In this document: positions 34,721 to 48,960 of the stretch, piece by piece
Numbering within the stretch: the first letter of the stretch is position 1
Layout: every line of letters starts with the position of its first letter
Source of the DNA: Cucumis sativus
Taxonomy: Eukaryota; Streptophyta; Magnoliopsida; Cucurbitales; Cucurbitaceae
Assembly: GCF_000004075.3 (NCBI RefSeq)
Contig: NC_026660.2
Span: forward strand, 18,619,837-18,683,836
Direction of reading: 5' to 3'
Length of the DNA stretch: 64,000 bases
The notes under the pieces: model-generated
The model's database searches: none
Seen by the model: the letters and a program-made list of their open reading frames with translations, nothing else
What the model was told of the DNA's origin: nothing
Made by a program: the position numbers and the translations under genes

Positions 34721-36800
34721 ATATTCTCACAATCATTAATATAGGCAATTTCAGCAAGCTAGTTAAGTAACTTTAACATTAAAATTTTTGTGGTTGAGCT
34801 ATATCCAAATGAAGGGTGGCATAGGTAGTGACACCTTTATTAACCAAAGTTTTATATATATTTAGATTCTTTCCTATTCGAATGTGACAACGGCTAATAA
34901 TTCATGTATCTCTTCTAAGTAATTTGAGTATTACTAGCTTATTTGAACGTCTTCGTTTTAAACATAAAAAAAAAAAAAATAATCATTGTGCATGAGATTA
35001 AAACAACTTGAAAAAAATGAATAATGTATACTCTTAATCTCTGGACTATGTATCAATTTTGTCTTAAATGTATTTAACTCTCATATTTTTTTTGTAATTT
35101 TCCTACTACTTAAAAAAATTAATGTTTGTGGATCTAATATTAATTTTCTTTTCGAATACATTTAAACAATTGTGTATGTCCAAAAAAATGTGTAATACAA
35201 AATTATGAGAGTTAGGAGAGAAATAAATTATTCAATGGAATTTATCAAAAAACCTAAATTTGTGGAAATGTTGTTTTCTTTTCTTTTTTTTAATAAAAAA
35301 AACAGTAGTGGAAAATTTTAATTAAAAAGGTTAAAAATACTCCTTATTCTTTTTGGCCAATTTGAATATTAAAAATTAGTTTGAGATATTAAATTTAATA
35401 TTTATTAAAAGTATATTCAAAATATAAAAAAAAGGTGTTTTTAGAAAATAACGAAATATCAAAACTATTTAAAAAATATAGCAAATTCATCCCTTTCTCG
35501 TGTTCATTTAAAAAGTAATTGTTAGGAATAGAATGAATTTTGTTATTGCAAAAAGTTTCAATACTTGCTGTTTTTAAAATGATAAAATTGATACATCAAC
35601 TAAGTTAAATAATTTGGACAAATTTTTGTTTCGTTTTTCTTGATTTCTACAACTAACCTAATTTAATCATTTCAAAATTGTTTTTAGAAGTAACATATAT
35701 TAAATTAGTTAACCTCGTATTATGCTTAGGTTATGATCAAACATTTTAAAATTTAGAAATGAGTAGTAATTTACTAAAAAATCGACATGATACTATATGT
35801 ATTTTAGAGATCTAAAAACATAAATTAAAACTATGGAATTCTAATTTAATGAACCAAATTAGCTAAGGGGATAATGTGAAGAAAAATGTAACATGTGGCA
35901 CAAATATATATATATATATATATATATGTAAATAATCTATGTATAGATATGAATAATGATTTGTATATTGAAATGGTTTGAGCATAATGCATGAGAAAAG
36001 AGATAAGACCTTGGGACAATAAGCTAAAAAAGATTCCACTTTGACAGTTCCAATATCTCTATGATATTTGTGAATATGCCCAATAATTATTAATAGGGCA
36101 CTATTTTTTAGGACTACCTTATAAAATCCATCGAGCATATATATTTAATTGTTCTAACAAAAATAATCATATATAATGAATTCAATAATTTATACGTTTA
36201 GAAGTTTTACCCAAATTTGGATATTAGTTATTATCTTTGAATTGATCTCTATACTCAATTTCAATAAACTTCAAACTAAGTCTTTCAAAAGATTTTTATA
36301 CTTTTCTCTTTTGTTGAAATTCGTTAGAATTACAATAGTTTTTATATATGAATAGTTGCTATATGGGATTATATTTTAAAATCTATAGAGAATACTAATA
36401 TTTAACAATTTTTAAAAATATATAAAGGTAAATAAACTAATATTGAAGCTATGAAATAAAAACTAAAAAAAAAAAAAAATTCAAAATATTGATATTTTAA
36501 ACCATTTTTAAGACAATTACATTGCAATCAATAATTTAAACTTATCACAATTCAATTAACAAGTTTATGTGAATTTAATGAATGAATTTAGACCACACAT
36601 GTATTAAAATGATATTGCTGGATATATGAAATGTATGACTAAGCTAACTAAAGGTTTATTACAAGAATTGATATAACTTAAAATTTAAATGTACTTAGCA
36701 GCATAACAATAATATCTCTTAAATCCATAATATCAAACACAAATTACCTTCAAATTAAGTACTTAAGATATATATTAAGTACTATAGTTTTCCTTGCAAG
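34721..36800. other. Intergenic, AT-rich
   Basis: AT-rich sequence with an (AT)n microsatellite at about 35906-35927. No gene is supported. Confidence 0.5.
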
Positions 36801-36873
36801 GTTGATGCTATTTGTAAGGAAGTTATATCTCTATTATTGTTGATGCTATTTGTAAGGAAGTTATATCTCTATT
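36801..36873. repeat. 35-bp direct tandem duplication
   Basis: Two identical 35-base copies starting GTTGATGCTATTTGTAAGG (36801-36835 and 36839-36873) are separated by three bases. The perfect identity implies a recent duplication. Confidence 0.9.
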
Positions 36874-39079
36874 GAACATGACAGTACCAAAAAGAAAAAG
36901 GATCTATCGTTCTTCAATACCAATTATTGGATATATGTAATATGAAATATTTATGTAGAAGAAGAGAAACAACTGTATTTTCAATGGCTTTCACAAAAGC
37001 CAAGGTACAACTTGAGATAAGACCATTGTCTTAGCAACCCCCTTGGTGTACGAAGATCAAACATCTTATCTATTCTTTATGATACTCTATCTTTATTGCT
37101 CTTAAGTTGACATGTCTTTATGTAATTTCTCTCTTATATATTGTTTTTCACATGTGGGAAGAGTATGGATTTTAAAAAACAAAAATAATTTTAGATGAGT
37201 GACAATTTATATAAAGTAGTAATGAAGCATGTGTTTAGAGTAGTAAAGGGGTCTATTGGGTACTTGCTTTCATGGCAGGTTGTCTAACTAGCTAGGCTAG
37301 CGTGTGTGGTGTTGAGTGAGTCCAAAAACCTAAACACATGAAGGTCTAATGCCAAATTTGTGTCAAGACATTGCTTTTTTACAAGGTCTTTTCTTTGCTT
37401 CTTGTTTGATGCAATGAAGAGAAGAAGCCAAAGTAATGGAAAAAGCAAAAAGCAAAGCATGACAATTTGACACAATTTTGTTTTTTCTAATTTAATTTCT
37501 TTAATTTTTCCTTGAGATCATCAATCTTTAATGGGGTTGGGTTTGTTGTTAAGCTATTTGACTATATGTGTTTGTAATTTATCAATTTTTCTTAATGTAT
37601 CAATGTAAATTATTGCTAATGGCCTTCTTATTGGTTAAATTATAAACTATTGCTATGATCTTTGTGAGCAATTATAAGCACATGTTTTGTTTATGAGTTT
37701 TGAAAAGTTTCTTTTTAATGTTAATTAATTAAAATTTGGTTTGTTATTGTATACTTTACATGTAATCTTTGCTAACTATATATATTATTCAAACCATCAA
37801 CCTTTTTAAAGCGATAGTCTTTTTTAAGGAAAAAAAAAACTCAAATTAATCCTAAAAGAAAATAGATGTCAACATACTATGCCAAGACTAAAATTTATTA
37901 AACAAAAACATGTGTGTCAAAATATCATTATTTTGTACTTATACTTTTGAAAAATCTTGAATTTTAGTTAATTCTTTTTCATAATTCACTGCATAACAGT
38001 AATAAATTTTTTTCATGTGAGAAAATGAAATATGTGATGTGTGATGTAATTTTTTAAAAAGAAAACAAAGACCAAGTTTAAGCTTTATTTTAAGACCAAA
38101 ATTTTCAATAATTATTCTCGGTCGTCTGTTGCTTTAAACAATAATGCATTTTCTCTAGGTATACTTTTTCGAATTATCTCTAATCATTTTATATCAAGTA
38201 TAAACTCTGTATTCCATATGCTTTATTGAATATATTTATGGAGATGGCGAGAACGCTAAAAAATCAGTGTTCATCTAGTGGGATATTGCTTGGTGATCTT
38301 ATAAGTATCATTTTCTAATAAAAAAAATTATTGAAAATACATGAATTAAAATTGAATAAACTTCAAACTACAATTATTAGTATAATGAGAGGTTCAGGAG
38401 ATTCAAATCATAAATTTTACGTGAAATCTCACCAATATACTAATGGAGTAAAACTCGATGTGACAAAAATAATATTTAAACCAACCAATATCACGCATAA
38501 TAAAATTTGCTTCGTAGGAGAGTGAATGTCAATGAGACAAGTAAAACACCCACGAGGACTCGTAATGAGATGAATTTATAATGTAATGTGATCCAAAACT
38601 CATGTTTAGATCGAGTGTTTTGAACTTAATTTATAATATAAAACTTATTTTATTTAACGTTTTTTTTCTAATTGCTTTTTACACTTCACAATCCCTTTTT
38701 TTTTCTTTTTTGTTCTAAATATGTTATATTAAACTTTTGATAGATAATATGTTTTGTGTTTCATATGTTAAATCAAATGTGTGACGCATTAATGAATTAA
38801 TTACTTTTCAATTCCTCCATGATAACGTAGTGGGGCACTATAATTTAAGGCCTAAAGCCCTTGACCTAGTTTTCTACCCTTTTTCAACATCAATCACTCA
38901 AAAAGCTCGAATTTGGAATGGGATCAAAAATGTAATACGAAATTACCATCCACCCCATCTATGTCCCCTCCTAAAAACACCCATGAAAGATTTTTCTTTA
39001 GGGGTATAGTCGTCATTGTAGGAAAGTAAACTGAGACAATCTATGTTGGCTATATGCCTCCTCCTCATTACCCACTAAT
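36874..39079. other. Intergenic, distal promoter of the SEP gene
   Basis: No supported gene. From about 38820 to 39170 the sequence is less AT-rich and motif-dense, and may be distal promoter of the SEP-like gene. Confidence 0.45.
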
Positions 39080-39091
39080 ATCTCGACACGT
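39080..39091 (+). promoter_or_regulatory. ATCTCGACACGT motif upstream of the SEP gene
   Basis: The 12-mer ATCTCGACACGT is identical to one at 32240-32251, and its first nine bases recur at 50223-50231, before the AP1-like gene. It ends in the ACGT core bound by bZIP and bHLH factors. It lies about 820 bases upstream of the SEP ATG. A regulatory role is inferred only. Confidence 0.35.
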
Positions 39092-39667
39092 AGCGAACCA
39101 AAAAGTTTCAAACTCTTCTCAGATTAGGGCTACCACTGACACCCTCTGACAGTAGGGCTTTTCTTTTCTTTCTTTCTAAACATATTTTTTCATTTCTTTC
39201 TTAAAATCAATTTTATCCATTTCACTTCTAAGTTTTATTACGTCATTCCCTTTTTTTTATAGTGTGAGACGATGGTTAATTTCAATATTAACAAATATTT
39301 CTATTTGTGATTATAATACTAGGAATAAAACTCACACATATATATATATATATGAGAGAGTGACAACAAAAAATGTGAAATTTCATATTGTAATTTAAGA
39401 TATTGTATTGTATGTTTGAAATAGGTAGAAAATTGAATAGTAAAAATCAATATTATTGTTTTAGAAGAAAAATGAAATTGAGAGAATATGATGATAGGAT
39501 CTCATGGATTACATGCACTAATATCAAGTTAAATTAGTAATAGGCTGAAAAGATTATCATTTTTTTATAATGATAATTAAAGAATGAAAAACAAGACATT
39601 CTCTCATCCATATACTATACAATTACATCATATAATTGATTTCAAGTTTAATAACTATTGGGCATTG

Positions 39668-39735
39668 TGAGCATCGAACCATCAACCTAAAATGACGGAG
39701 AAGATGTATATCTCAACCGACATAAAGTTAAGAAG
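39668..39735 (-). repeat. Degenerate tRNA-like segment upstream of SEP
   Basis: On the minus strand a segment with TATGTCGGTTGAG and, about 40 bases later, GGTTCGATGCTC resembles pol III A and B boxes. It may be a decayed tRNA-derived repeat about 180-240 bases before the SEP start codon. Evidence is weak. Confidence 0.25.
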
Positions 39736-39835
39736 GTAATGGGGTGGGGTTCTCTTTTCCTCTTTCATGATTTTGTTTATATATGTATATTTTTCTATCT
39801 CTCTAGGGTTTTGGGAAGTGTGGGGGAGAGAGAGT

Positions 39836-39844
39836 TATAAATAG
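39836..39844 (+). promoter_or_regulatory. TATA box of the SEP-like gene
   Basis: TATAAATAG lies 64 bases before the ATG at 39908, close to the plant consensus and suitable for a start site about 30 bases downstream. A GGAA-rich leader follows. Confidence 0.7.
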
Positions 39845-39907
39845 GAGAATTGTGATGAAAATTTAAAGAGGGAGATATAAGGAAGGAAGGAAGGAAGAAA
39901 GAAAAGA

Positions 39908-41683
39908 ATGGGAAGGGGAAGAGTAGAGTTGAAGAAGATAGAGAACAAAATAAATCGACAAGTTACATTCACAAAAAGAAGAAATGGACTTCTTAAAAAG
40001 GCTTATGAGCTCTCCATTTTGTGTGATGCTGAAGTTGCTTTGATCATCTTCTCCGCTCGTGGCAAACTCTATGAATTCTCAAGCTCTCCCAGGCATGTTT
40101 TCAATCTTTTTCTTTCTTTTCTTTTTATTGATCTCTTTTATCTCGTTTTTGTCCTTTCCTACGTCTCAGGATGGAGTGAAACAGATGAGAGGATGATTAA
40201 TTATTGAAAATGATCCTTTGTCCTTTCTTGTTAAAATTTCTGACTTCGTTTCTGCGTTTCATCGTTTTCTCTCTGATCCATCTCAATTCAAGATTTCATT
40301 TCACTTATAACTATTTTGTTTTTTTATTGAGAGTGTTTTCAAATTCAACCAAATATAAAGTTTCAAAAAGTTCCATTTTTCAAAAAAAAAAGGAAAACAC
40401 CGGTTGGATTGCTCCAGACATCCCACTATCGTACACTTCCTTAACACCCTAATCATCTCACTTTCATATATATTTCATAAAACCAGAAAAGTACAGAATG
40501 ATGTTAAAAAAGGGACTAGACTAGAGATAAAGCACAAAAGAAAACAGAAAGCCAACCGAACTAAGAAAAAGCATTAACAGTTGAGAGTTACAGTAGTCGA
40601 TTGTAGTAGAAGAAAAGATAATGTCTAGTAGACCAACACATCCAGTTTAAATATTTCCATTATAATTGTTATGTTTGCAAAATTTGACAAATAATTCAAA
40701 TCTTTATTAAATAGATGATATGAGAATTACCGTTATAAAGAAAAAACAAGTTAATTTAATTTATAGAATTAAAGCTTTGATGGATTTTTGGGTAATTATT
40801 ACAGTATAGCCAAGACACTGGAGAGGTATGAAAGGCATAGCTATGGTGCACTGGAAGCCTCCCTCCCTCCAAAGGACACTGAGGTCATTTCCCATCCAAT
40901 TTTACTTTTCTTTTTTTAACACGACTCACTTTAAAACACTCTCTATCTTTAGATCGATTAGAAAAAAAAATGATTCTAGTAAAAGGTATTTTCATTTGAA
41001 CTTTTTCAATCGAGACATGATGAGAATGGTAGAATATATATCAATCTTGTTGAATACGCTCTTACACCATTGATATATCGACTTCTAATAATTTGTTCGT
41101 AAGAAATTGACTTTCAAAATAAAATTATTTTGAGTGAGTAAAAAGTGTTTAATTTTAAAAGAAAATTACTAGAAAAATTATTAAATCAAACCCATCTTTA
41201 ACCTTTAAATCAAAAAAGAGAATTGGAATGGAATGAACTTGATATAGAGTCATTTTTTAAATATAATCAAATGAATCCAAATATTTACCACAAAAATTTA
41301 AATTTTATTTTATTTAGTATCTAATATTTTGATTAATTTTTGTTAATTGGAAGGATTTTTTTAATTTTAATTTTAAGAGAGTTGAAGGACAAAGAAAGAT
41401 GATGAGTTTGAAGAATTTATTAGTGGATAATATTTTTTTGAAGCTAGAGATGGTATCAAGAGTATTTGAAGCTGAAAGCAGAAGTGGAAGCTTTACAATA
41501 TTCACAAAGGTGACTTCCATGGGAGCATCTTAATTATTTTGAAGCTTTAATTTTATTTCTTCTTTTAATTAATAATATATATATATATATACTTTTATTT
41601 CTTTTTACTCTATCTTCCTAATTAATTAGTTAAATAAATAAATAAACAGATGAATTGAAATATCTATAAATGTTTAAATATTG

Positions 41684-41742
<59 letters not shown>

Positions 41743-41831
41743 TTTTATTTCTTTTTACTCTATCTTCCTAATTAATTAGTTAAATAAATAAATAAACAGA
41801 TGAATTGAAATATCTATAAATGTTTAAATAT

Positions 41832-41883
<52 letters not shown>

Positions 41884-44842
41884 TTTTATTTCTTTTTACT
41901 CTATCTTCCTAATTAATTAGTTAAATAAATAAATAAACAGATGAATTGAAATATCTATAAATTTTTAAATATTGATATATATATATATATATACTTTTAT
42001 TTCTTTTTACTCTATCTTCCTAATTAATTAGTTAAATAAATAAATAAACAGATGAATTGAAATATCTATAAATTTTTAAATTTTATCAATATCAATGTTA
42101 TTGCTTGAAATTAATAGTAATATCTATTATTGATAAAATCTAAAATTATTCTGCTATTTTTCGTAAATAGTTAGAATTTTATTGAGTTTTTGTGTATTTG
42201 TGATTAATTGATTAGACGATTTCTCGGAGAAGAACTGGATGATTTGGAGACTAAGGAATTGGACCAACTAGAAATTCAATTGGAAATGTCTCTAAAGCAA
42301 ATTAGATCTACTAAGGTATGAATACATTATTATTATTACTATGCTATGTTGACATCTACTCACGGGCAGATCCATAAATTTATATATGGGACATCGAATA
42401 CTATATAATAAACACATTGCTTTTAATAACATTCACTACACTTTTAGAAATAAAGATAAAAAAATTTCACATGATTTTTTTATATTGTAAATATGTGAAT
42501 TTAAAAATTGCATAAAAAAAAAAAGAAAAGAAAAAAGAATAATACATTTTTCATGAAATATTGTTGAGATAATGGAAGTTTTGATCATTTGCATTTTTTT
42601 AGAAATATTTGTTAGATAACAAATGATGAACTGGGAAATAAATTAGGGTTTAACCAATTTTGTTGCGTTTTTTCTAAATATTTTTTAGATATCAAACGAG
42701 ACTACGAAATAAGTTTAGATTTCTTCCTCTTTTTAGAAAATTGTCTTCCTTTAATTAAAAAAATCAAATTTTAGGGTTTCATCGACTTTGTTCCATTTTT
42801 CTCTAAATCTTTGTTAGATAACAAATGAGGTATTGAGGTTCTACAGTCGCATAACCACTGAACTAAAACAAAATTTTAGTTCAAATGAAGCTAAACTTAA
42901 GATATTGTAATCTGATACTTCAAAATTAATATTAAAATACAAAAACCAATCATGTGAGAGGACACGTGCCCCTGGCCCCCTTATAAATCCGCTACCCAAA
43001 ACTATAAAATTTAGTTACTTTTATCTATTTTGGTAATCATTTTTTTTAATTAAAATTGACTCGATAAACGTCGTTTTCTTTATTAATTTTAATGTATTGT
43101 TTGTTAAAGAGCATTTGTAAAATTAAATCTAAATTATAAAATTAAAAGATAATTAAATTTTAAAAGAAAAATTATAAAAAAATAGAAAATTTGACAAAAT
43201 ACCCCAAATAAATAACAAAAAAAATTCAGATTCTATCAATAATAAATTTTGATATACAATGATTGAAGTTTATCGTTTTATATCTGCCATAAAATCCAAA
43301 ATTTTGTTATAATTTTTAAATATTTTAATTTTAAAAAATATTTCCTTCTAAAACTTATTTTTTATTTGAAAATTGACTAAAATTCAGATGTTGACCTAGA
43401 AAACTATGAAAAAGGGAACCCTAGCTAAGGGCTTTGTTACATTCAATTTTTTTTAAAAAAAAGTTGCTGTATTTTCTCTCAAATTGTTTGTGATAGTTTT
43501 CACTTTTATTAAATAAAAATGTCATTTCTCAGTCAAAATCTAAAAATAAACAAATGTTTTATCCTTTTAAGTTTTCAAAAACTTTGTACAATGGTATGAA
43601 ATATTGGTCGAAAATACATAAAATAACATAAAAATTTAGAGTTCGAAAAAGTAAAATTTTCTCTTATAAACTCAACTTTTAAAAATTAAAAATAAAACGA
43701 CCCAACCATTATCATCGAAGCTTAAATTTTTAATTTTATATTTACTAAATTTTTAATTTTATATTTACTAAATTTTTAATTTTATATTTACTAAATTTGT
43801 AAATTTTATAGGTTGCGGATCGATTTTTAGATACAATATGAAAATTTAAGAATATAATAAACACAAAGTTAAAATCTGGAAGACTAACTGGAAACAAATT
43901 TTGTTGAATTAATGAAATCTTTGCAGAGGCAAACGATGTTTGATCAATTATCTGATCTCCAAAAAAAGGTATTTTTTTTTTAAATTAATGTTTCTTCTTG
44001 ATCTTTAAATTAAATTTAGATTAATTAATTAAAACAGGTCTTATTGTTCTCCATTAATCTGTAGGAAGATAAACTGCTGGAAACAAATCAAGCTTTGAGG
44101 AAGAAGGTATTGAATGATTATATATATGGTTTTTGTTTTTAGAAACACAAACATAGCAAAGCTAAGGCGATTAATTTTCGTTTTTGTGTTTTTAAAAACA
44201 AAAAAGATAGTTGGATCATGAATGAAATGGGATCTTATACTCTTTATGAATAGACAATTTTAATAAAAAGAATCATACTAATTCAATTGATTCTTGCTTG
44301 ATATAAAAAAATAAACTGAGAAAATGGTTAAGATGTATAAAATAAAATAAGAGTGTGAAATGTTGAATGAAAAATGAATACACAGTTGGAGGAAAGTAGT
44401 GCAGCTATTCATCATACATCATGGGATTCTTCAGAGCCCAACAATTTGCAATACTGCAGACAACCTGAGGCCTTTCTTCAACTCAATAACAATATTATTG
44501 CATTGGAAAATAGGTAAATTATTCTTATCATATCTATATATATATATAGATAGAAGCATTTAGGTACCAATGAGTTTGTTTTTAAGTATGTAAACAGAGG
44601 TTTTGAATAGTACTTAATAGGTGATTACTATAGTCTTAGCATGCATACTCTTCGTCTTAAACAGTTTTTAGTCGGTATGAGACTTTTAAAATTACAAAAA
44701 TAATAAAATATTTATTTGTTTATGTGTTTAATTCTAATTTTGTTTTCTTAGTTACAATCCAACTGAAGTTACAAATGAAGAAAATGTTGTGAACTCTGGG
44801 GCAGATGGCAATGGTTTGTCTTCACATTGGATGCTGCTTTGA
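39908..44842 (+). CDS. SEP4: SEPALLATA-class MADS-box factor (LOFSEP, RIN/SEP4-like)
   Basis: Type II MIKC MADS transcription factor, eight exons: 39908-40092, 40805-40883, 41448-41509, 42216-42315, 43927-43968, 44065-44106, 44386-44513, 44752-44842. Exon sizes 185, 79, 62, 100, 42, 42, 128 and 91 are the classic SEP pattern and give 242 residues. The MADS domain (1-60) starts [20 protein letters not shown]. The I and K regions include [54 protein letters not shown] and SLKQIRST. The C-terminus ends LSSHWMLL, a SEP-type end. Intron 1 must use a GC donor (AG|GCATGT) because the nearby GT breaks the frame. SEP proteins bridge floral MADS tetramers. An AP1-type gene follows in the same orientation. 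The class is certain; the SEP4/RIN subgroup is inferred from the tandem context. Confidence 0.93.
41570..42081. repeat. Four-copy minisatellite with (TA)n spacers, SEP intron 3
   Basis: Four near-identical cores of about 90-100 bases, each starting ACTTTTATTTCTTTTTACTC, begin at 41591, 41741, 41882 and 41993, separated by (TA)n runs of different length. Copies 1-2 carry TAAATGTTTAAA and copies 3-4 TAAATTTTTAAA, so the array grew in steps. It fills most of the 706-base intron 3 and is prone to slippage and assembly collapse. Confidence 0.95.
43724..43810. repeat. 23-bp tandem repeat, SEP intron 4
   Basis: Three perfect 23-base units starting AAATTTTTAATTTTATATTT begin at 43724, 43747 and 43770, followed by a partial diverged fourth unit. 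Confidence 0.9.
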
Positions 44843-47800
44843 TATATATATATATATATATATATTTCCAAATAAATTTGCAAAAACAAAAAAACCATAA
44901 GTCTATTTCAATCCATTCAATATTGTAATACTAATAATAATATATTTATGAACCTTATAATTATCTATTGGACATGCTTCTGTTTAACTATTTATTTATT
45001 TGCCCTATGATTCATTTTAGTTCTTTATATTTAAATTTAAATTATTTTATTTTTATTTTTAAGTGATCCAGATTATCACTTTTAATTAAGATTGAAATGA
45101 AACAAAGATGAAAAATATAAAAACTAAGTTAAAAACAACAACAAAAAAGTGTAAAATTTTTAATTGCAAAAAGTAAAATTGTAATTGGGAGTTGGCTTTA
45201 AATTAAGATTATAACAAACATGTATTTAATTTTACTTAGTTGTTTTTTTTATAATATTATAAAATTTCTTTTCTATTTTGAATGTCCCCAAACAAACAAT
45301 TGTTTTACTTGTAAAGTCTCTATTACTTCTTTTAGATAGTACTATAAATTCATTACTAACACCACATAAATTACTAAAAAAAAAAACCTATCCTGTAATT
45401 TTCTAAAATAAAATTCTCAATTTTCTAGTCTTCATTATAAGAGACTAATGGTTCGATGACAAATCTTGAGTTCAAAATTACATAAGGAATTTATGATGAT
45501 GGAAAGAAACAACATTTAATGAAAGACTTGGGCAAGTTCAATTTTACTATAAATGTAGTCAAAAACCTTCAAGACAATAATTCAAGAATCCAAGGCATTA
45601 TTTAATAAGGTGTACAAAAATTGGTTCCACCCTTTGTTTAAGGCATTACAATATATATATATATAGTGTCCTAGTAAATATAGACTTAGGTTTATGAGCT
45701 TATAATGCAGTAAGAATTTCTCTTTTGTCTTTACTACTCTATATTGCCTTTCTTTGTTACGTTTGTAATTATTTTAGAGTATTTTTTTAAAATACCTTTT
45801 GTAGTTTTGTTCTAAATCAATACACACCCCTTTTTCCCTGCTATCACTTTTTCCATGGTAATATATATAAAACTTTACACAGTACATACATAATTGATCG
45901 GTTTGGTTTTTTTTGGTTTTGGCCACATTATATATATGTACGTCTATAGTAAATGTTACACATTGACACTTTAATTTAACATTTTGTGTAACATTGTCAA
46001 CAATTTGGTAGAAGAAAATGTAGTCTAATTTAACAACTTATAATAATACAACTACAAACCTTAATAGATAATCGGAAGAAGATCGTGTTTTCAAAAAATG
46101 GTCACATACAAATTTCATTACACTATATAGTAACTTGAATAAGTCTAAATCCTTTTTTTTTTTTACCCAAATGAAGGAAACCACAATGTATATAATTGAA
46201 TATTGCATTGAATTCAAGTCTTTGGTCAAAAGGATATTTTTTTTGTACATTAATTTTCAACCTATCTTTCAACGTTGTTTCAGAAACTATGTAATTTCAA
46301 ACATAGATCCAATTTTAAATATTAATAACTAAGTGTGACTGGATCGACATGATTGTTGAAATGGGAAGAAAAAATCAAATAAGAAAGGTATTTTTCAGAA
46401 TTAATTAAAATGTGCTTCATTAAATATTCTCTCTACACATATGATTGGTTTAAAGAAGAAAAAATTTGAATTGGGAAAAAAAGGAATAAATTAGGAAATT
46501 AGATGAGATATATTTTGGGCCATTATTGAAAAGAAATGATATGTGTAGTTGGGGGAGGGTGACATTTTTGGGGATTGCTTACATTATAATATATATTTGT
46601 GTGTGTGTATGTATAGGGTACACAAAAATGTTCAAACAAAATCAATGCACTTTAATAAGTTATATATTTAAAGCTTACTTTCATTCATTGTAATAAATGA
46701 TTTATATAAACATACAAAAGCAACCCATAACAGTAGTGTTCACCATGTAAATGCTTATGCCATTTTAAAATTAAATTATCCCATTAATTTTCATTTTGTC
46801 TTTTCTTAAAATTGTATTTTTATATATTGTTTTTGCAAATCTTACTCTTGAATAAGTTTAATAAAGGCAAAATTAAAGCTTACCTATACTAATTAAATTA
46901 GATAAGTATATATATATATTCAATTCTCTGTTTAATATGGCAGTTCTTTGACACAAAGCCAAATAACCATAGTGTGGCTAAGAGCAAAAAGATACACAAC
47001 CATGGCTACAAGAATTTAATGAACACAAAGGAAAAAAAAGAGGATGAAACAAACTGCATTCCAACAAATTAAAACTGTGCTGAGTCGAAGTATTCCAATC
47101 TCTTCGCACAAAGCAGTAGTACTGAACATAATGAAAAGAACGAAGCTAAGACAGTGAACTTAAGAAAACTTTTGAGAAAATTAAATGTCCACAGTGAACG
47201 AAGTGAGCCATTAAAAGTTACCGTTAGTTTAATTTTAACACTAATTAGACACTGAAATTTAATGATAATTAGTTCATTTATAAATTTGCAGTAATTTCAA
47301 TTCGTGTAATTAATTATAATAATAAAGTTGTTGTTGCAATCAATTACCATATAATTTAGGACCTTAATTAGGGGAGAGAGGGTGTAGGAAAGTTTATTTA
47401 AGGCGTTAAAATGTATACAAAATACAATCAAATTTGAAGATATGAATTTAATTAATATGAAATCATGGTAAGTGTGTATAATTTGTACTAAAATATTGGG
47501 GTGGAATAGATAAATTTAATTTTAAATGCTAGTTTAGAATTTATAGTTTTGGGTTTAGTCATGTAATTGAAAGTGTTTTTTTAGTTAACTTACCCATAAC
47601 ATAACTCGACTAATCTTTCAAGACAACGTATATGATCCTATTAGATATAATCTTAGGTCATAAATAATTTATTACCCTCTTAATCTTCTATCCATTTATT
47701 AATTTCCATAGAATTTTGAACAAATAAAATTTAAATTAATGTTTTTTTTTTTTGTAGTTCATCCGTCTGGATTACATTACTTACAGTATTATCACTATTT

Positions 47801-48960
47801 TTTGAACAAATCACAAGTGGGAGATCGAGATCGGGGGTACACACAACAAGAATATCACGTGGATGCTTAAAACGTTTTATCATACACTTAATAATGAACT
47901 CCAAAAATATTCTTTACTGCAAGAATTGCCCTTAACAAAAATTATGGAATCAAATAAATCTCCAAATCCCCCAATGAATAGTATAATCCTCCACCCACAA
48001 AATTAAACATATACATTATTCTCTATAGTCAAGAATCTCGTGTTAAATTACAAGTTTTGTGAACTAAATTACAATTCAAGACCATGTCTAAAGAACTTCA
48101 TGTAACAAGGTAAATTATTATGCACAAAAATATGACAACTAATGAAATTTATATAATAAAGATAAAACGAGCATATAATAATCTAGTGATATAGTTAGCA
48201 TATATACTCGTTTTATTTAATATCGTGGTCTCAAATTTATTGCACTAAAACAAAAGTAGATTCTTACCCTAAGACAAAGTTAAAAGTTGGCGTGGTTTAC
48301 AAAAAGGAATTCTATATATGCTACATTAACATGTGCATCTCACTTTACTAATCATATAAAAGTTTAATGTATATTTAACTTTGGATTTTATATTTGGGTG
48401 ACAACATTTACACTCAAAAAGGAAGAAAAGTCTCTGGTCTAGGGCTGGATAACTAAATCATATTGAAATGTTAATGGTAAAAAAAAAAAATGATCAAATC
48501 AAATACCTTATTATAAATTACATTTCCAAAATTTATCTCCAATATTTCATTGTTGGTTTATTTGTGATTCTTTAATTTTTATTGATTTCTAATTCTGTAA
48601 AAACAGTATAGCTTTGTATTAAAAGAATAGTAATCATAATATGTTTTTACTTTAAAATAAATAATAAAAATGCACTCAAAGTTTACAATAACTTTAATTA
48701 TATTATATCAATTAATACTTTAACATACATTGTGTCAATTTTCACAAAGTGATAGTAAAAAAATTTCTTTCACGTACTCCTGATTTGAGGTAAATATATA
48801 TATACTTGCTAAAATTTTATTTTGATTTTTGACTTTTCATTGAAAATCGTTTTGGAATTCAAAAATTAATTAGTATCAACATTTTTATTTGATATAATTT
48901 CCATCATTAAAAATTATGACTGTTTGGATTTTGTCCTTTGTTACCTCTTCCCATCTCTCT
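44843..48960. other. Spacer between the SEP and AP1-like genes
   Basis: The first few hundred bases hold the SEP 3'UTR and a (TA)n run (44844-44864). The rest is AT-rich with microsatellites (about 45650, 46590) and no recognisable gene. Short ORFs are low-complexity. Confidence 0.5.

Noticed and set aside
40093..40207. Continuation of the SEP MADS exon to 40207
   Set aside because: Read-through into intron 1; the protein past SSP does not match any MADS I-domain, whereas the exon at 40805 does.
41314..41520. Minus-strand ORF over SEP exon 3
   Set aside because: Antisense of the K-box exon; the plus-strand splice-consistent frame [10 protein letters not shown] is the real one.
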